Shown here: in pieces, positions 54,164-62,744 of the stretch | Position numbering within the stretch: the first letter of the stretch is position 1 | Layout: the number at the start of each line of letters is the position of its first letter | NCBI GenBank assembly: GCA_024280895.1 | Contig: JAJRPI010000060.1 | Span: 1 to 64,000 of the forward strand | Direction of reading: 5' to 3' | From: Alphaproteobacteria bacterium | GTDB lineage: Bacteria > Pseudomonadota > Alphaproteobacteria > Rhizobiales > JAKIUO01 | DNA length: 64,000 nucleotides | The notes under the pieces: model-generated | Told to the model about the DNA's origin: nothing | What the model saw: only the letters and a program-made list of their open reading frames with translations | Database searches by the model: none | Position numbers and translations under genes: made by a program

Positions 54164-54889
54164 CTAGGACAATCCCCTCTCGTGCTTGATATCTTCATAA
54201 GCGGCATTAATCGCTGCCAGTCGTTTATTGGCAATATCAATAAACTCAACAGGAACGCCCCGCGCCACCAATCGATCTGGATGATGCTCAACCACTAGCG
54301 CGCGATAATGGCGCTTTAATTTCTCATCGCTCACATCATTTGATATTTTAAGAATATTGTATGGGTCCTGATCATTGGAGGCCACATAGCGCGATTTAAT
54401 ATTTCGAAACTGGTTCTTGTCGATACCAAATCGTTGAGCAACATCGAATAGAAATTGCTCTTCAGAGGGATGCAATACCTCGTCTGCCATAGCAATATGA
54501 AACAAGCCTTCGAGCACATCTCGAAGCAGCTCTGGCTTCTCTTGGAAAGTTTGGGCAAGCTGGTTTGCGTAAGTGTCATATCCGGCCACATCCTGCTTGG
54601 CAAGATTGAACAATAGCGCCACATTCTTTTCGTCGGCTTCCTCTACTTTGAAGACTTCACGAAACGCTATGATTTCATCCCTGCTGACATGTCCGTCTGC
54701 TTTGGCCATCTTGGCGCCAAGAGCAACAACGCCAGCAGTGAAAGCCAGTTGATTGCGAAGTTCTTTATCTTCAGGGGTTTCGCTAACACGGTCGGCAATG
54801 TGACCGGCCACGCCGCCGAACAGAGCACCAAGTGGTCCCCCTATCAGAAGCCCGGCTGCAGCTCCAGTTAATTTTCCCCATATAGACAT
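54164..54889 (-). CDS. DjlA-like TerB/J-domain membrane protein
   Basis: A 241-residue co-chaperone. A glycine-rich N-terminal membrane segment (TGAAAGLLIGGPLGALFGGVAG) is followed by a TerB-like helical domain (LAFTAGVVALGAKMAKADGHVSRDEI) and a C-terminal J domain whose HPD is in VVEHHPDRLVARG. The order matches DjlA. It would stimulate DnaK at the inner membrane. It lies on the strand opposite flaF, which is outside its functional context. Confidence 0.88.
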   Translation of the reverse strand: MSIWGKLTGAAAGLLIGGPLGALFGGVAGHIADRVSETPEDKELRNQLAFTAGVVALGAKMAKADGHVSRDEIIAFREVFKVEEADEKNVALLFNLAKQDVAGYDTYANQLAQTFQEKPELLRDVLEGLFHIAMADEVLHPSEEQFLFDVAQRFGIDKNQFRNIKSRYVASNDQDPYNILKISNDVSDEKLKRHYRALVVEHHPDRLVARGVPVEFIDIANKRLAAINAAYEDIKHERGLS

Positions 54890-54971
54890 AAAGGCAGTAT
54901 AAGTCCTGAAGAGCGAAAAGTCATGGCCTGTCTAACTGAACCCACCATTAAATCGGAAGGTCCAAACCAGG

Positions 54972-55214
54972 CTAAGATCTGGATGCGAGAGATGTCTTTA
55001 ATTTGCGCAAAGCTAATGTTTGTAAATCTGTGCGATTGGCGGCCAATGGCCCAAGCACAAATGTTTCAAAACCAGTGGCGGCATGAATGGCAGTAACGCG
55101 CATATAGTTGCCGACAGGACGGAACTCGAAATAGACTTCACCAAGGTCTCCATCACCTCGATTTGCGGTATTCCCAGACGCCCTCCTAGCAGGTTTGCGG
55201 TTGTCAGGCGGCAC
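54972..55214 (-). CDS. DUF6898 family protein (start uncertain)
   Basis: The C-terminal 55 residues, [20 protein letters not shown] and on to [13 protein letters not shown], match the small alphaproteobacterial DUF6898 family of unknown function. Only the GTG at 55214 or an ATG inside hemA (55253) can start this frame. Both add an unconserved 40-residue or longer tail. An AGGAGG sequence near 55180 has no in-frame start after it. It follows hemA on the same strand with a short overlap. Confidence 0.6.
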   Translation of the reverse strand: MPPDNRKPARRASGNTANRGDGDLGEVYFEFRPVGNYMRVTAIHAATGFETFVLGPLAANRTDLQTLALRKLKTSLASRS

Positions 55215-56421
55215 GGCGAAGTTCCATCTCGCTCCATAGCGTCGAGAGAGCATTCACCAGATAATCCATATCAGCATCCGAATGGGTTGGACCTGGGGTC
55301 AATCTGATACGCTCTTTACCAGCATCAACCGTTGGATAGTTGATTGGTTGCACATATATGCGGTAGCGCTCCAGCAATTGATCCGTCAATGCCTTGCATT
55401 TAACAGGATCGCCGACCATAACTGGGACGATATGGCTAGGGTTTTCAAGGACCGGTAGACCAAGATCACCCAAACGCTTCTTCAGTGTTCTGGCACGCTC
55501 TTGTTGCGTTTCACGTTCTATACTGGAGTTTTTGAGGTGATGGACGCTGGCCAAAGCCCCCGCGACGATGGCGGGAGCAACCGAGGTTGTAAAGATAAAG
55601 CCAGAGGCATAGGAGCGAATAGCATCACAAATATTGGCATTGGCCGCTATATAGCCGCCCATCAAACCAAAAGCCTTGGCTAACGTCCCCTCAATGATAT
55701 CGACGCGGTCCATAAGACCTTCACGTTCTGCAACCCCGCCTCCACGCGCGCCGTACATGCCAACGGCGTGCACTTCATCAATATAGGTCAAGGCATTATA
55801 CTTGTCTGCGAGATCGCAAATTTCCTTGATGGGCGCAATATCGCCATCCATAGAATAAACACTCTCAAAGGCGATCAATTTGGGAGTATCAACTGGTAAT
55901 TCGCGCAAAAACTCTTCCAGATGAGTAATATCATTATGGCGCCAGATTCTTTTCTCGCCGCCACCATGCCGAATACCTTCAATCATAGAGGCGTGGTTTT
56001 TTGCATCAGACAGAATCACCAGACCAGGCAGTAGCTTCACAAGAGTGCTAAGGGAGGCATCATTTGCCACATAACCCGATGTAAACAAAAGCGCCGCATC
56101 TTTGTGATGCAGATCAGCCAGCTCTTTTTCGAGCATCACATGATAGTGGGTGGTGCCAGCAATATTGCGAGTGCCACCGGATCCCGCACCTACGCGATCA
56201 ATGGCTTCGTGCATGGCATTTAGAACGAGATCATTTTGCCCCATGCCAAGATAATCATTGCTGCACCAGACTTTAACGCTGCATTTAGGACGACCGTCAG
56301 AGGGATAATGTCTGGCAACCGGAAACTCTCCGCATTTTCGCCTGATATTGGCAAACTCACGATAACGTCCCTCTGCTTTCAAGGCATCAATGGCCTTGTC
56401 AAACATCCCATCATAATCCAT
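55204..56421 (-). CDS. hemA: 5-aminolevulinate synthase (C4 pathway)
   Basis: This PLP enzyme makes 5-aminolevulinate from glycine and succinyl-CoA, the first step of haem synthesis in alphaproteobacteria. The 405-residue protein has [51 protein letters not shown], the PLP-stacking [12 protein letters not shown] and the PLP lysine in [16 protein letters not shown]. The length is normal. It stands alone with the DUF6898 gene downstream. Confidence 0.97.
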   Translation of the reverse strand: MDYDGMFDKAIDALKAEGRYREFANIRRKCGEFPVARHYPSDGRPKCSVKVWCSNDYLGMGQNDLVLNAMHEAIDRVGAGSGGTRNIAGTTHYHVMLEKELADLHHKDAALLFTSGYVANDASLSTLVKLLPGLVILSDAKNHASMIEGIRHGGGEKRIWRHNDITHLEEFLRELPVDTPKLIAFESVYSMDGDIAPIKEICDLADKYNALTYIDEVHAVGMYGARGGGVAEREGLMDRVDIIEGTLAKAFGLMGGYIAANANICDAIRSYASGFIFTTSVAPAIVAGALASVHHLKNSSIERETQQERARTLKKRLGDLGLPVLENPSHIVPVMVGDPVKCKALTDQLLERYRIYVQPINYPTVDAGKERIRLTPGPTHSDADMDYLVNALSTLWSEMELRRAA

Positions 56422-56683
56422 GAAGTCGTCCTCACTGTATATACGCTGTTTTTATTCTGCATCCGTTCTACCGACGGAATTGGGCCGGTTGATGGCCTTT
56501 AAGCCCAAATAATATAGCAAATCGCAATAAATGCAATACAGCTAAATGTGGCATTATTGCATATTCGCGAGCGCAGATCCTAAACCGACAATACCACCCC
56601 GGTTTGGAGGTGGCATTGACAAATATCATGTATGCTCAACCACCTGAGTGGGCCGAACTGTGTATAGGATAGCTAGATACACC

Positions 56684-57952
56684 CTAGTAAGCAGAAGCTG
56701 TTACATCGACATTATCACGACCATACAGATCACGGCGGAACTGCACCATGCCATCTGGCGTCGCCCAGGCAGTAACATAGGCCAACATCAAAGGAATACG
56801 AGCCTTGTTGCGTACTGACAAGGTTTCCTTCGAACGTTTAATCTCGGCAACCCGATCAATGTCCCAGCCATCGTCCTTAAGTATCCAGGCAACGAGCTGC
56901 GACACGTTTTGAACTCGTACACATCCCGAACTATCGGCGCGATAATTGCGGCCAAACAGACTCTTGGATGGCGTGTCATGAAGAAAAACGGCATGTTTAT
57001 TAGGAAAGTGAATCTTCACAAATCCCATGGAGTTATCTTCCCAAGGGTCTTGCCGATAAACATAATTATAGACGTCATCCGACTCCCAGTTGATGCTTGC
57101 AGGATCAAGCCTTTTGCCACTTCTCGTGAAGGCCTTCATGCGGTAGGCCGCAAGAATATCTTTGCCGCGCTTGGCATATTGGCGTGCCTTAGGAATGAGA
57201 TCTTTGCGCAATACGGTTGGTGGCACGGTCCAATAAGGATTGAAACTCACAGTAGAAACCGAGCTGCTCAATATAGGCGTCTGGCGATCAAGTTTTCCAA
57301 CCACACCCGAATGGCGAGAAACAACCTGACCATTCTCAACGGCTTCGATCTGCGCTGCTGCAATATTGACGAACACATATTTTTTGGCGTTTTTACGCAT
57401 CAGTGATTGTACCCGCGTCAGATTGATACGCAATTGCCGCAAACGAGAACTAGCTGGCACATTAAGAGCCATGACCGTGGTTTTATCGACATAACCCGTC
57501 GGAGTAAGCCCATGACGTTTCTGGAATTTTTTGACAGCCTTTTCGACATAATAGTCAAATGTCTTTATAAAACCCGCGGACACTCTTAGATCACCTGTGA
57601 CCTGCAAACGGGCGCGCAGTGTTTCAACGAGTTTACCGCTATTGCCGACCTTAAGCTTGATCGTCTTGGGAAGCGTGCCCCATCCCCCTCTTGAAACAAT
57701 ACCGGCATAACGCTTAATCGCTACTTTCAGCGGCGCGATATTATCTTGCTGCACAGTTGGGTAACCGCGCGCTGGCTGTGATTCGTATTTTCGAGCGAAG
57801 CTGCGATCAAAGGGCTGGCTCCAATCTTCAGCATTGCCGTATTCACCGCCGAAATTCATCCACGCGGTGTCCTCATCAGCATTGGCCATACCAGTAAATG
57901 CCACAAGGGTTATTCCTGCGGCAACTATACCCATGATATTGCGTAATGACAT
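56684..57952 (-). CDS. ldtP: L,D-transpeptidase (YkuD/YcbB type)
   Basis: It forms 3-3 crosslinks in peptidoglycan or links proteins to it. The 422-residue precursor has a signal peptide (IMGIVAAGITLVAFTGMANA), a peptidoglycan-binding segment (AVKKFQKRHGLTPTGYVDKTTVMALN) and the YkuD catalytic motif HDTPSKSLFGRNYRADSSGCVRV with His and Cys in place. An LdtR-like regulator gene lies upstream on the same strand; in Rhizobiales LdtR controls such enzymes. Confidence 0.92.
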   Translation of the reverse strand: MSLRNIMGIVAAGITLVAFTGMANADEDTAWMNFGGEYGNAEDWSQPFDRSFARKYESQPARGYPTVQQDNIAPLKVAIKRYAGIVSRGGWGTLPKTIKLKVGNSGKLVETLRARLQVTGDLRVSAGFIKTFDYYVEKAVKKFQKRHGLTPTGYVDKTTVMALNVPASSRLRQLRINLTRVQSLMRKNAKKYVFVNIAAAQIEAVENGQVVSRHSGVVGKLDRQTPILSSSVSTVSFNPYWTVPPTVLRKDLIPKARQYAKRGKDILAAYRMKAFTRSGKRLDPASINWESDDVYNYVYRQDPWEDNSMGFVKIHFPNKHAVFLHDTPSKSLFGRNYRADSSGCVRVQNVSQLVAWILKDDGWDIDRVAEIKRSKETLSVRNKARIPLMLAYVTAWATPDGMVQFRRDLYGRDNVDVTASAY

Positions 57953-58369
57953 CAGCCAAAGATCTCCGTTAATTATTATATACTATCCCCACCCAAATGG
58001 CTGGACAGATCAGTTGTTAGGAACACTACTTTTGCGTAGTTAACAAACTGGTACATCTTAATACATTCCCAATGTGCCAGTCTGTCCTTTATATATCAAT
58101 ACACGGCAAGTGGCTTTCACATCAATGTGACCCATTTTCGTCCACAATGTCAAAATGCCCATAAATACGCAAGTTTTCAGATATATTACTTCACGACATT
58201 GTTTATCAAATGGGGCGAATTGAGGGTCGATCGACACGCGTCGGTATCGAGACAAGAAGATAGTTGTATATCTGTCACAAAAAGCCCCGGAAAATCCGGG
58301 GCTTTTCCACATGGGGGATGAAATGACATCCATATATGTAGACGTTTAAAGTTTGAAAAAAATTTTGGC
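57953..58369. promoter_or_regulatory. Region between ldtP and ldtR
   Basis: 417 bases without a supported gene. It contains the ldtR terminator (58281-58305) and, close to ldtP, a short hairpin ACTAC-TTTTGC-GTAGT (near 58025-58040) with AT-rich sequence suitable for a promoter. The middle part (58080-58270) shows nothing I can name. Confidence 0.4.
58281..58305 (-). terminator. Terminator after ldtR
   Basis: An 11-bp perfect stem AAAGCCCCGGA/TCCGGGGCTTT with loop AAA is followed by T residues in the leftward direction. It also has a T-run rightward, so it can act both ways. Confidence 0.85.
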
Positions 58370-58882
58370 TTAAAGCTTGAACCTGATCTGATCATGCCAG
58401 AAGCGCTCCAACCGCTGCATTTGCTCGTTCAGATTTGCCAGGTCGTCGAGTGCCAGACCGCCAATCGTTTCCACTGCTTGTAGCTGACGATCATATAACT
58501 CATCGATACTCTCGCAAACGCCTTTGCCCATATCGGTCAAACGAATAAAGATGGAACGCCGATCACGCGTTGAACGATTTTGCTCAATATAACCACCAGC
58601 GATTAGCTTTTTCAGATTGTATGAAACATTGGAGCCGAGATAAAAGCCGCGTCCACGCAATTCACCGGCCGTCAATTTCTTGTCGCCGATATTATATATC
58701 AGCAAGGCCTGAACAGCATTGATATCCCATTTCCCATCACGCTCGAACTCGTCGCGAATAACGTCAAGAAGCAAGCGATGCAAACGCTCAATATGTCGTA
58801 ACATTTGCAGATATACTGGTTTGTACTCGCTTTGTGTAAGCTCCTCATCACTCGGCAAGACCCGATCAAGTACCACAGTCAT
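58370..58882 (-). CDS. ldtR: LdtR-like MarR-family regulator
   Basis: A 170-residue winged-helix regulator. Residues about 20-60 are dimerisation helices (MLRHIERLHRLLLDVIRDEF). The DNA-binding part is KLTAGELRGRGFYLGSNVSYNLKKLIAGGYIE with the wing RSTRDRRSIFIRLTDMG. It matches the LdtR group, which in Liberibacter and Sinorhizobium activates L,D-transpeptidase genes. Here it lies 417 bases upstream of ldtP on the same strand. The ATG at 58882 is chosen from protein similarity; its ribosome site is weak. Confidence 0.78.
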   Translation of the reverse strand: MTVVLDRVLPSDEELTQSEYKPVYLQMLRHIERLHRLLLDVIRDEFERDGKWDINAVQALLIYNIGDKKLTAGELRGRGFYLGSNVSYNLKKLIAGGYIEQNRSTRDRRSIFIRLTDMGKGVCESIDELYDRQLQAVETIGGLALDDLANLNEQMQRLERFWHDQIRFKL

Positions 58883-58965
58883 GAAAACAACACCCCCAAC
58901 AACGCAAACAAAAACACTCTCAATAATATAATGAATAAAATCTAACCGGTGTTTAAGCTTGTTGG

Positions 58966-60042
58966 TTAATGAGAAGCTAACGCTCCAAACACTTTCCTGT
59001 CGGGCAAGTTGAGCTCTCCCCAATTATTCTCGAAAAGGGCTTCCAACCGCGTTGTTGATACATCACCTATTGCGTCCGGCTGCCATTGTGGCGATTTATC
59101 CTTGTCGAGTATCATCGCGCGAATACCCTCATAGAAATCTTGTTGCCGGAGCAGATTGCACACCACCCCATATTCCATTTGCAGCGCGGACTGCAAATTC
59201 ATTTTCCGGCCCTTTTTCCAAAGCCTGAGCGCCAGATGAAGCGATGTAGGGGATTTTTCCTTTAATTCGTCCAGCACGCGGACCGACCAACCATCGCTCT
59301 TGTCTTGCAGCGCCTTTGCCCGCACAAATATTTCATCGAGGGTTGAGGCCGAAAACACCGCCTCGATCCAGCTCGCCAGCTTTGGCAAATCCCCCTTGCC
59401 AGGGGGCTGATGAAGCTCATCAAGAAGGGTGTCCACAGGCTGTCCCTCACCGATCGCTCGCTTGATGTCACCAAAATGCTTCTCATCAATACAATGGGTG
59501 ACAAGACCAAGCTTTAAAGCATCGGCGCGATTGATCGAGCGCCCGGTCAGCGCCAGATAGAGCCCCGTTGAATAGGGCAAATGACCCAAAAACCAGCTAG
59601 CCCCAATATCTGGTATGAAGCCAATGGCCGTCTCTGGCATGGCGAGCGAGAAGTTTGTACCCGCGACCCGGTGCGTTCCATACAAGCTGATACCAACACC
59701 GCCACCAAGCACCAATCCATTCATCAAGGAGATATGGGGTTTGGTAAATCTATCAAGCTGCCAGTTATATTCATATTCGCGGCACAAAAACGCAGCCGCC
59801 AGCTTGCTATCTTGCTGGCCACGCTCATGCACTTCACGGATATCTCCGCCAGCGCAAAAGACGTTGCCCGCTGCGCTATCGAGCACGACCCCATAGATTT
59901 CGGGATCATCTTGCCATTGCTCAAGCGCCTTGCTCAATTGCCCAAACATCTCATAAGAGAGAGCATTGAGAGCCCTTGGTCGATTGAGTGTGAGCAGGCC
60001 TGCTCGATTGTTCTTTTTGACAAGGAGATGCTTATCGCCCAT
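58966..60042 (-). CDS. 3-hydroxyisobutyryl-CoA hydrolase / crotonase-fold protein
   Basis: A step of valine catabolism, cleaving 3-hydroxyisobutyryl-CoA. The 358-residue length and the C-terminal domain with SPTSLHLALRLWKKGRKMNLQSALQMEYGV separate HIBCH from ordinary 260-residue hydratases. The oxyanion-hole segments are NVFCAGGDIREVHE and MNGLVLGGGVGISLYGTHRVA, and catalytic Glu/Asp lie in PETAIGFIPDIGASWFL. It is an isolated gene upstream of ldtR. Confidence 0.9.
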   Translation of the reverse strand: MGDKHLLVKKNNRAGLLTLNRPRALNALSYEMFGQLSKALEQWQDDPEIYGVVLDSAAGNVFCAGGDIREVHERGQQDSKLAAAFLCREYEYNWQLDRFTKPHISLMNGLVLGGGVGISLYGTHRVAGTNFSLAMPETAIGFIPDIGASWFLGHLPYSTGLYLALTGRSINRADALKLGLVTHCIDEKHFGDIKRAIGEGQPVDTLLDELHQPPGKGDLPKLASWIEAVFSASTLDEIFVRAKALQDKSDGWSVRVLDELKEKSPTSLHLALRLWKKGRKMNLQSALQMEYGVVCNLLRQQDFYEGIRAMILDKDKSPQWQPDAIGDVSTTRLEALFENNWGELNLPDRKVFGALASH

Positions 60043-60106
60043 TTATGACCTCAATTTTTGTCTTCATTGCACGGAATCAGGGTGCTAAAGCTATACAAGG
60101 TCACGT

Positions 60107-61381
60107 ATGAACTGCATAGACCAACATCTCGCAGCAAAACATAACTGTTTTCAAGCAGACCTTGTGCGCTATTGCTTTCCGGTCGCAGCCGTTGCGCTAT
60201 TTTCTGCTCTTATTGTGGCAGCCCCCCGACCAGCTTTTGCAGGTCCACAATTTTCCATTCCAGGTCTGCAATCCCTACAAAGAAAATTCCAAAAGCGAAA
60301 ACGGCACCAAAAAGATCGTCAACAGGAAAACAGTGATCAAGAACTCCTGGACTTGCGCGAAAACACTCTACCTACCTCGCCGCCTCCCCTGCCTGTGCGC
60401 AATCCACACTTTGCCGAAACCCGAAAATTTCTTGACGCTCTCACCCTCCTTGAACCACAGGGCCAAAAGCAGGCACGCAAAGCCGCACAAACCATGCAGA
60501 CTAAGTTTGCCAGAATGCGCCGGACTCACTTGCCGAGTGATGATGCTCGCACAAATGATTATAACAAAGCAGCAAAAACACCGCGCGCAGGCATCACCCC
60601 AACCAGATGGAACCGCCCGCAAAACAACCAGCCCCAACGCTCACACCAAGAGCCGGATCTTTTTCTCGAAAAAGCCACGCAGACCCGAGACATTCCCCCG
60701 GCACCACAGGTAAAAACTGATATATTGAAAGAAGATCGCCTCGCTGTGGCGCTACCACCAGCGCCCCCACTGCCTGTGAGAAAACCGCGCCGCCATCCGT
60801 CCCAAGTCACCCAGGATGACTGGTCGAGCGCTGTCATTGCTAGCGCCACCTCACAATGCGCGACGCTCGGCATAATAATCAAACCAATGCCGCCGGTCAG
60901 AAAAGGCCTTTGCGGTAATCCAGCACCCATTCTCATGCCCATTGTCGGGACCGCCACAATACGCCCTGCTGCCACCACATCTTGTCCAATGGCCGCCAAC
61001 CTCGCCAGCTGGTTTTCGCAATCCGTGCAACCACTGGCCCTCAAATATTTTGGTAACAAAGTCCGCCAGATCCGTAATGTCTCGTCTTACGTGTGCCGCA
61101 ACCGTTATGGGGATACCAATACCCGCATCAGCGAACATGCCTATGCCAATGCGCTGGATATCGCGCATTTCGAGTTACAGGGGGGAGAGAAAATCTCGGT
61201 GCTCAAAGACTGGGACAGTGCGCAAGGCGAGCCATCACCAAAAAGCGCGTTCTTGCACGCCGTACACGAATCCGCCTGCGAGTATTTTGGCACCGTGCTC
61301 GGTCCCGATGCCAACGCCGCCCACAAAGACCATTTCCATCTCGACAAAGCCCCGCGCAAGCGCAGCAATTATTGTCGTTAA
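60107..61381 (+). CDS. Extensin-like family secreted protein
   Basis: A 424-residue protein with an N-terminal signal (YCFPVAAVALFSALIVAAPRPAFA), a long basic, Pro/Gln-rich middle (about 60-240) and a C-terminal extensin-like domain. That domain has CGNPAPILMPIVG, VSSYVCRNRYGDTNTRISEHAYANALDI and a final HKDHFHLDKAPRKRSNYC. The His and Asp pattern resembles D,D-carboxypeptidase folds, so action on the cell wall is possible. AAGGTCACGT precedes the ATG. Confidence 0.88.
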   Translation: MNCIDQHLAAKHNCFQADLVRYCFPVAAVALFSALIVAAPRPAFAGPQFSIPGLQSLQRKFQKRKRHQKDRQQENSDQELLDLRENTLPTSPPPLPVRNPHFAETRKFLDALTLLEPQGQKQARKAAQTMQTKFARMRRTHLPSDDARTNDYNKAAKTPRAGITPTRWNRPQNNQPQRSHQEPDLFLEKATQTRDIPPAPQVKTDILKEDRLAVALPPAPPLPVRKPRRHPSQVTQDDWSSAVIASATSQCATLGIIIKPMPPVRKGLCGNPAPILMPIVGTATIRPAATTSCPMAANLASWFSQSVQPLALKYFGNKVRQIRNVSSYVCRNRYGDTNTRISEHAYANALDIAHFELQGGEKISVLKDWDSAQGEPSPKSAFLHAVHESACEYFGTVLGPDANAAHKDHFHLDKAPRKRSNYCR

Positions 61382-61467
61382 CGTAAAAAAGGAAATGTCC
61401 GAGACCTCAACAAGAGCGGTCATGGATACCACTGTCCTTAAAGGTCAGCTAAGTGCCAAAGACGGAC

Positions 61468-61495
61468 TATAATCCCATATGATTGACGTACCTCA
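61468..61495 (+). promoter_or_regulatory. -10 box and candidate operator of the LacI-type gene
   Basis: TATAAT at 61468-61473 is followed at 61484-61495 by TGACGTACCTCA, a near-palindrome that would overlap the transcription start. A longer version of the same motif stands before the binding-protein gene. This fits autorepression. Confidence 0.5.
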
Positions 61496-61534
61496 CCTTA
61501 GTGGAATATGTTGCTGAGTGAAACAGAGGCACGT

Positions 61535-62584
61535 ATGGATAAACCGACAACCAAAGATCTTGCGAAAGCAGCGAGAGTGAGTTTAGCCACGGTTGATCGG
61601 GTTTTAAACGGGCGTGCGGGGGTGCGGCAAGCGACTGTTGTGCGCGTCCACAAGGCGATCGAAGATATAAACTTCGTGCGCAACATGTCCGCCGCCAATC
61701 TGGCACGCAAAAAAGAATATCAAATTATATTTTTACTGCCAGACCATGACGATGAATTCATTGACTTGATTAAAAAAGAGGTCGCTGAGTCCGGTCGATT
61801 TTTAGCTCACGAACACACACGAGTGTCAATTGTTCGCGCACCGGCGAATGATCCGCACCAGATTGCGAAAGAGATCGACAAACTGTCTGCCGATAAGGTT
61901 GACGGGGTGGCAATCATGGCTCCCGAGACCCCGCTGGTACGCGATGCGATTTTGCGGCTGGAAGCTCGAAATCTGCCTGTCATCGCATTCGTTTCTCACC
62001 AGCCAAATGCCGATGGAGCCTATTATGTCGGCATAAACAACGAAGCTGCAGGGCGCACGGTTGGGCAGCTAATGGCCCGTTTTACCGGCCAGCGCCGCGG
62101 CACTGTTTTAGTGCTGACCGAAACGATGCAATCCCGCGATAGCCAAGAACGCCGACTTGGCTTTGATGCGATTATGGAAAAATATGACACTCGCCTCAAT
62201 GTAGGGCCATCGATGGAGACCTATGGTGACCCGCAGCGCTCTGAAGAAGTCGTGAAGATGGCCCTGCTAAGTCAGACACCTGTGGTTGGCATCTATTTGA
62301 TGCATCATGATATACGCAAGGCCATGCAGGTGATTGAAGAAATGGATATGGCACAAAAGGCGGTTATCATCGGCCATGAGTTAACGTCACTCACCCGTGC
62401 TCGATTGATCGATGGCGCTATGGATGCGGTGATTACCCAGGATGTCGGGCATTTGGTACGCAGCTCAATCCGCGTGCTTGGGTCCAAGATCACCCGCGTA
62501 AGTCCCGTGGCATCGCAAGAGCGAATCCGAATTGAGATCATCTTGAGGGAAAATATGCCCGAAGAAAAATCATCTCAAACCTAA
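61535..62584 (+). CDS. LacI-family transcriptional regulator
   Basis: A 349-residue repressor. The helix-turn-helix is TTKDLAKAARVSLATVDRVL with hinge NGRAGVRQATVVRVHKAI. The periplasmic-binding-like core has NLPVIAFVSHQPNADGAYYV, GINNEAAGRTVGQLMARF, FDAIMEKYD and VIGIYLMHHD-type stretches (seen as VVGIYLMHHD). AGAGG precedes the ATG at 61535; an ATG at 61508 is less well placed. It probably controls the sugar ABC transporter that begins downstream. Confidence 0.92.
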   Translation: MDKPTTKDLAKAARVSLATVDRVLNGRAGVRQATVVRVHKAIEDINFVRNMSAANLARKKEYQIIFLLPDHDDEFIDLIKKEVAESGRFLAHEHTRVSIVRAPANDPHQIAKEIDKLSADKVDGVAIMAPETPLVRDAILRLEARNLPVIAFVSHQPNADGAYYVGINNEAAGRTVGQLMARFTGQRRGTVLVLTETMQSRDSQERRLGFDAIMEKYDTRLNVGPSMETYGDPQRSEEVVKMALLSQTPVVGIYLMHHDIRKAMQVIEEMDMAQKAVIIGHELTSLTRARLIDGAMDAVITQDVGHLVRSSIRVLGSKITRVSPVASQERIRIEIILRENMPEEKSSQT

Positions 62585-62628
62585 GAAGATCGCATTTTCG
62601 CCTTTTCCAAACCCTCGACCATCATAAA

Positions 62629-62644
62629 TGACGTACGTACCTCA
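62629..62644. promoter_or_regulatory. Candidate LacI-type operator before the binding-protein gene
   Basis: TGACGTACGTACCTCA is a 16-base palindrome broken only at the fourth pair. It lies 39 bases upstream of a TATAAT (62683-62688) and about 100 bases before the binding-protein ATG. It shares TGACGTAC and GTACCTCA with the site ahead of the regulator gene. Confidence 0.55.
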
Positions 62645-62744
62645 TAATATCGTTGACTCGCAACCTGCGTATCATTTACAGCTATAATTGCACGAGAGTT
62701 AGAGTCATCGGCCATATGCCGTGAACGCAATCCGGGAGAATTCA

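Noticed and set aside
56588-56630. CCACC/GGTGG stem downstream of ldtP
   Set aside because: The stem is short with a ten-base loop and has no T-run in the leftward direction.
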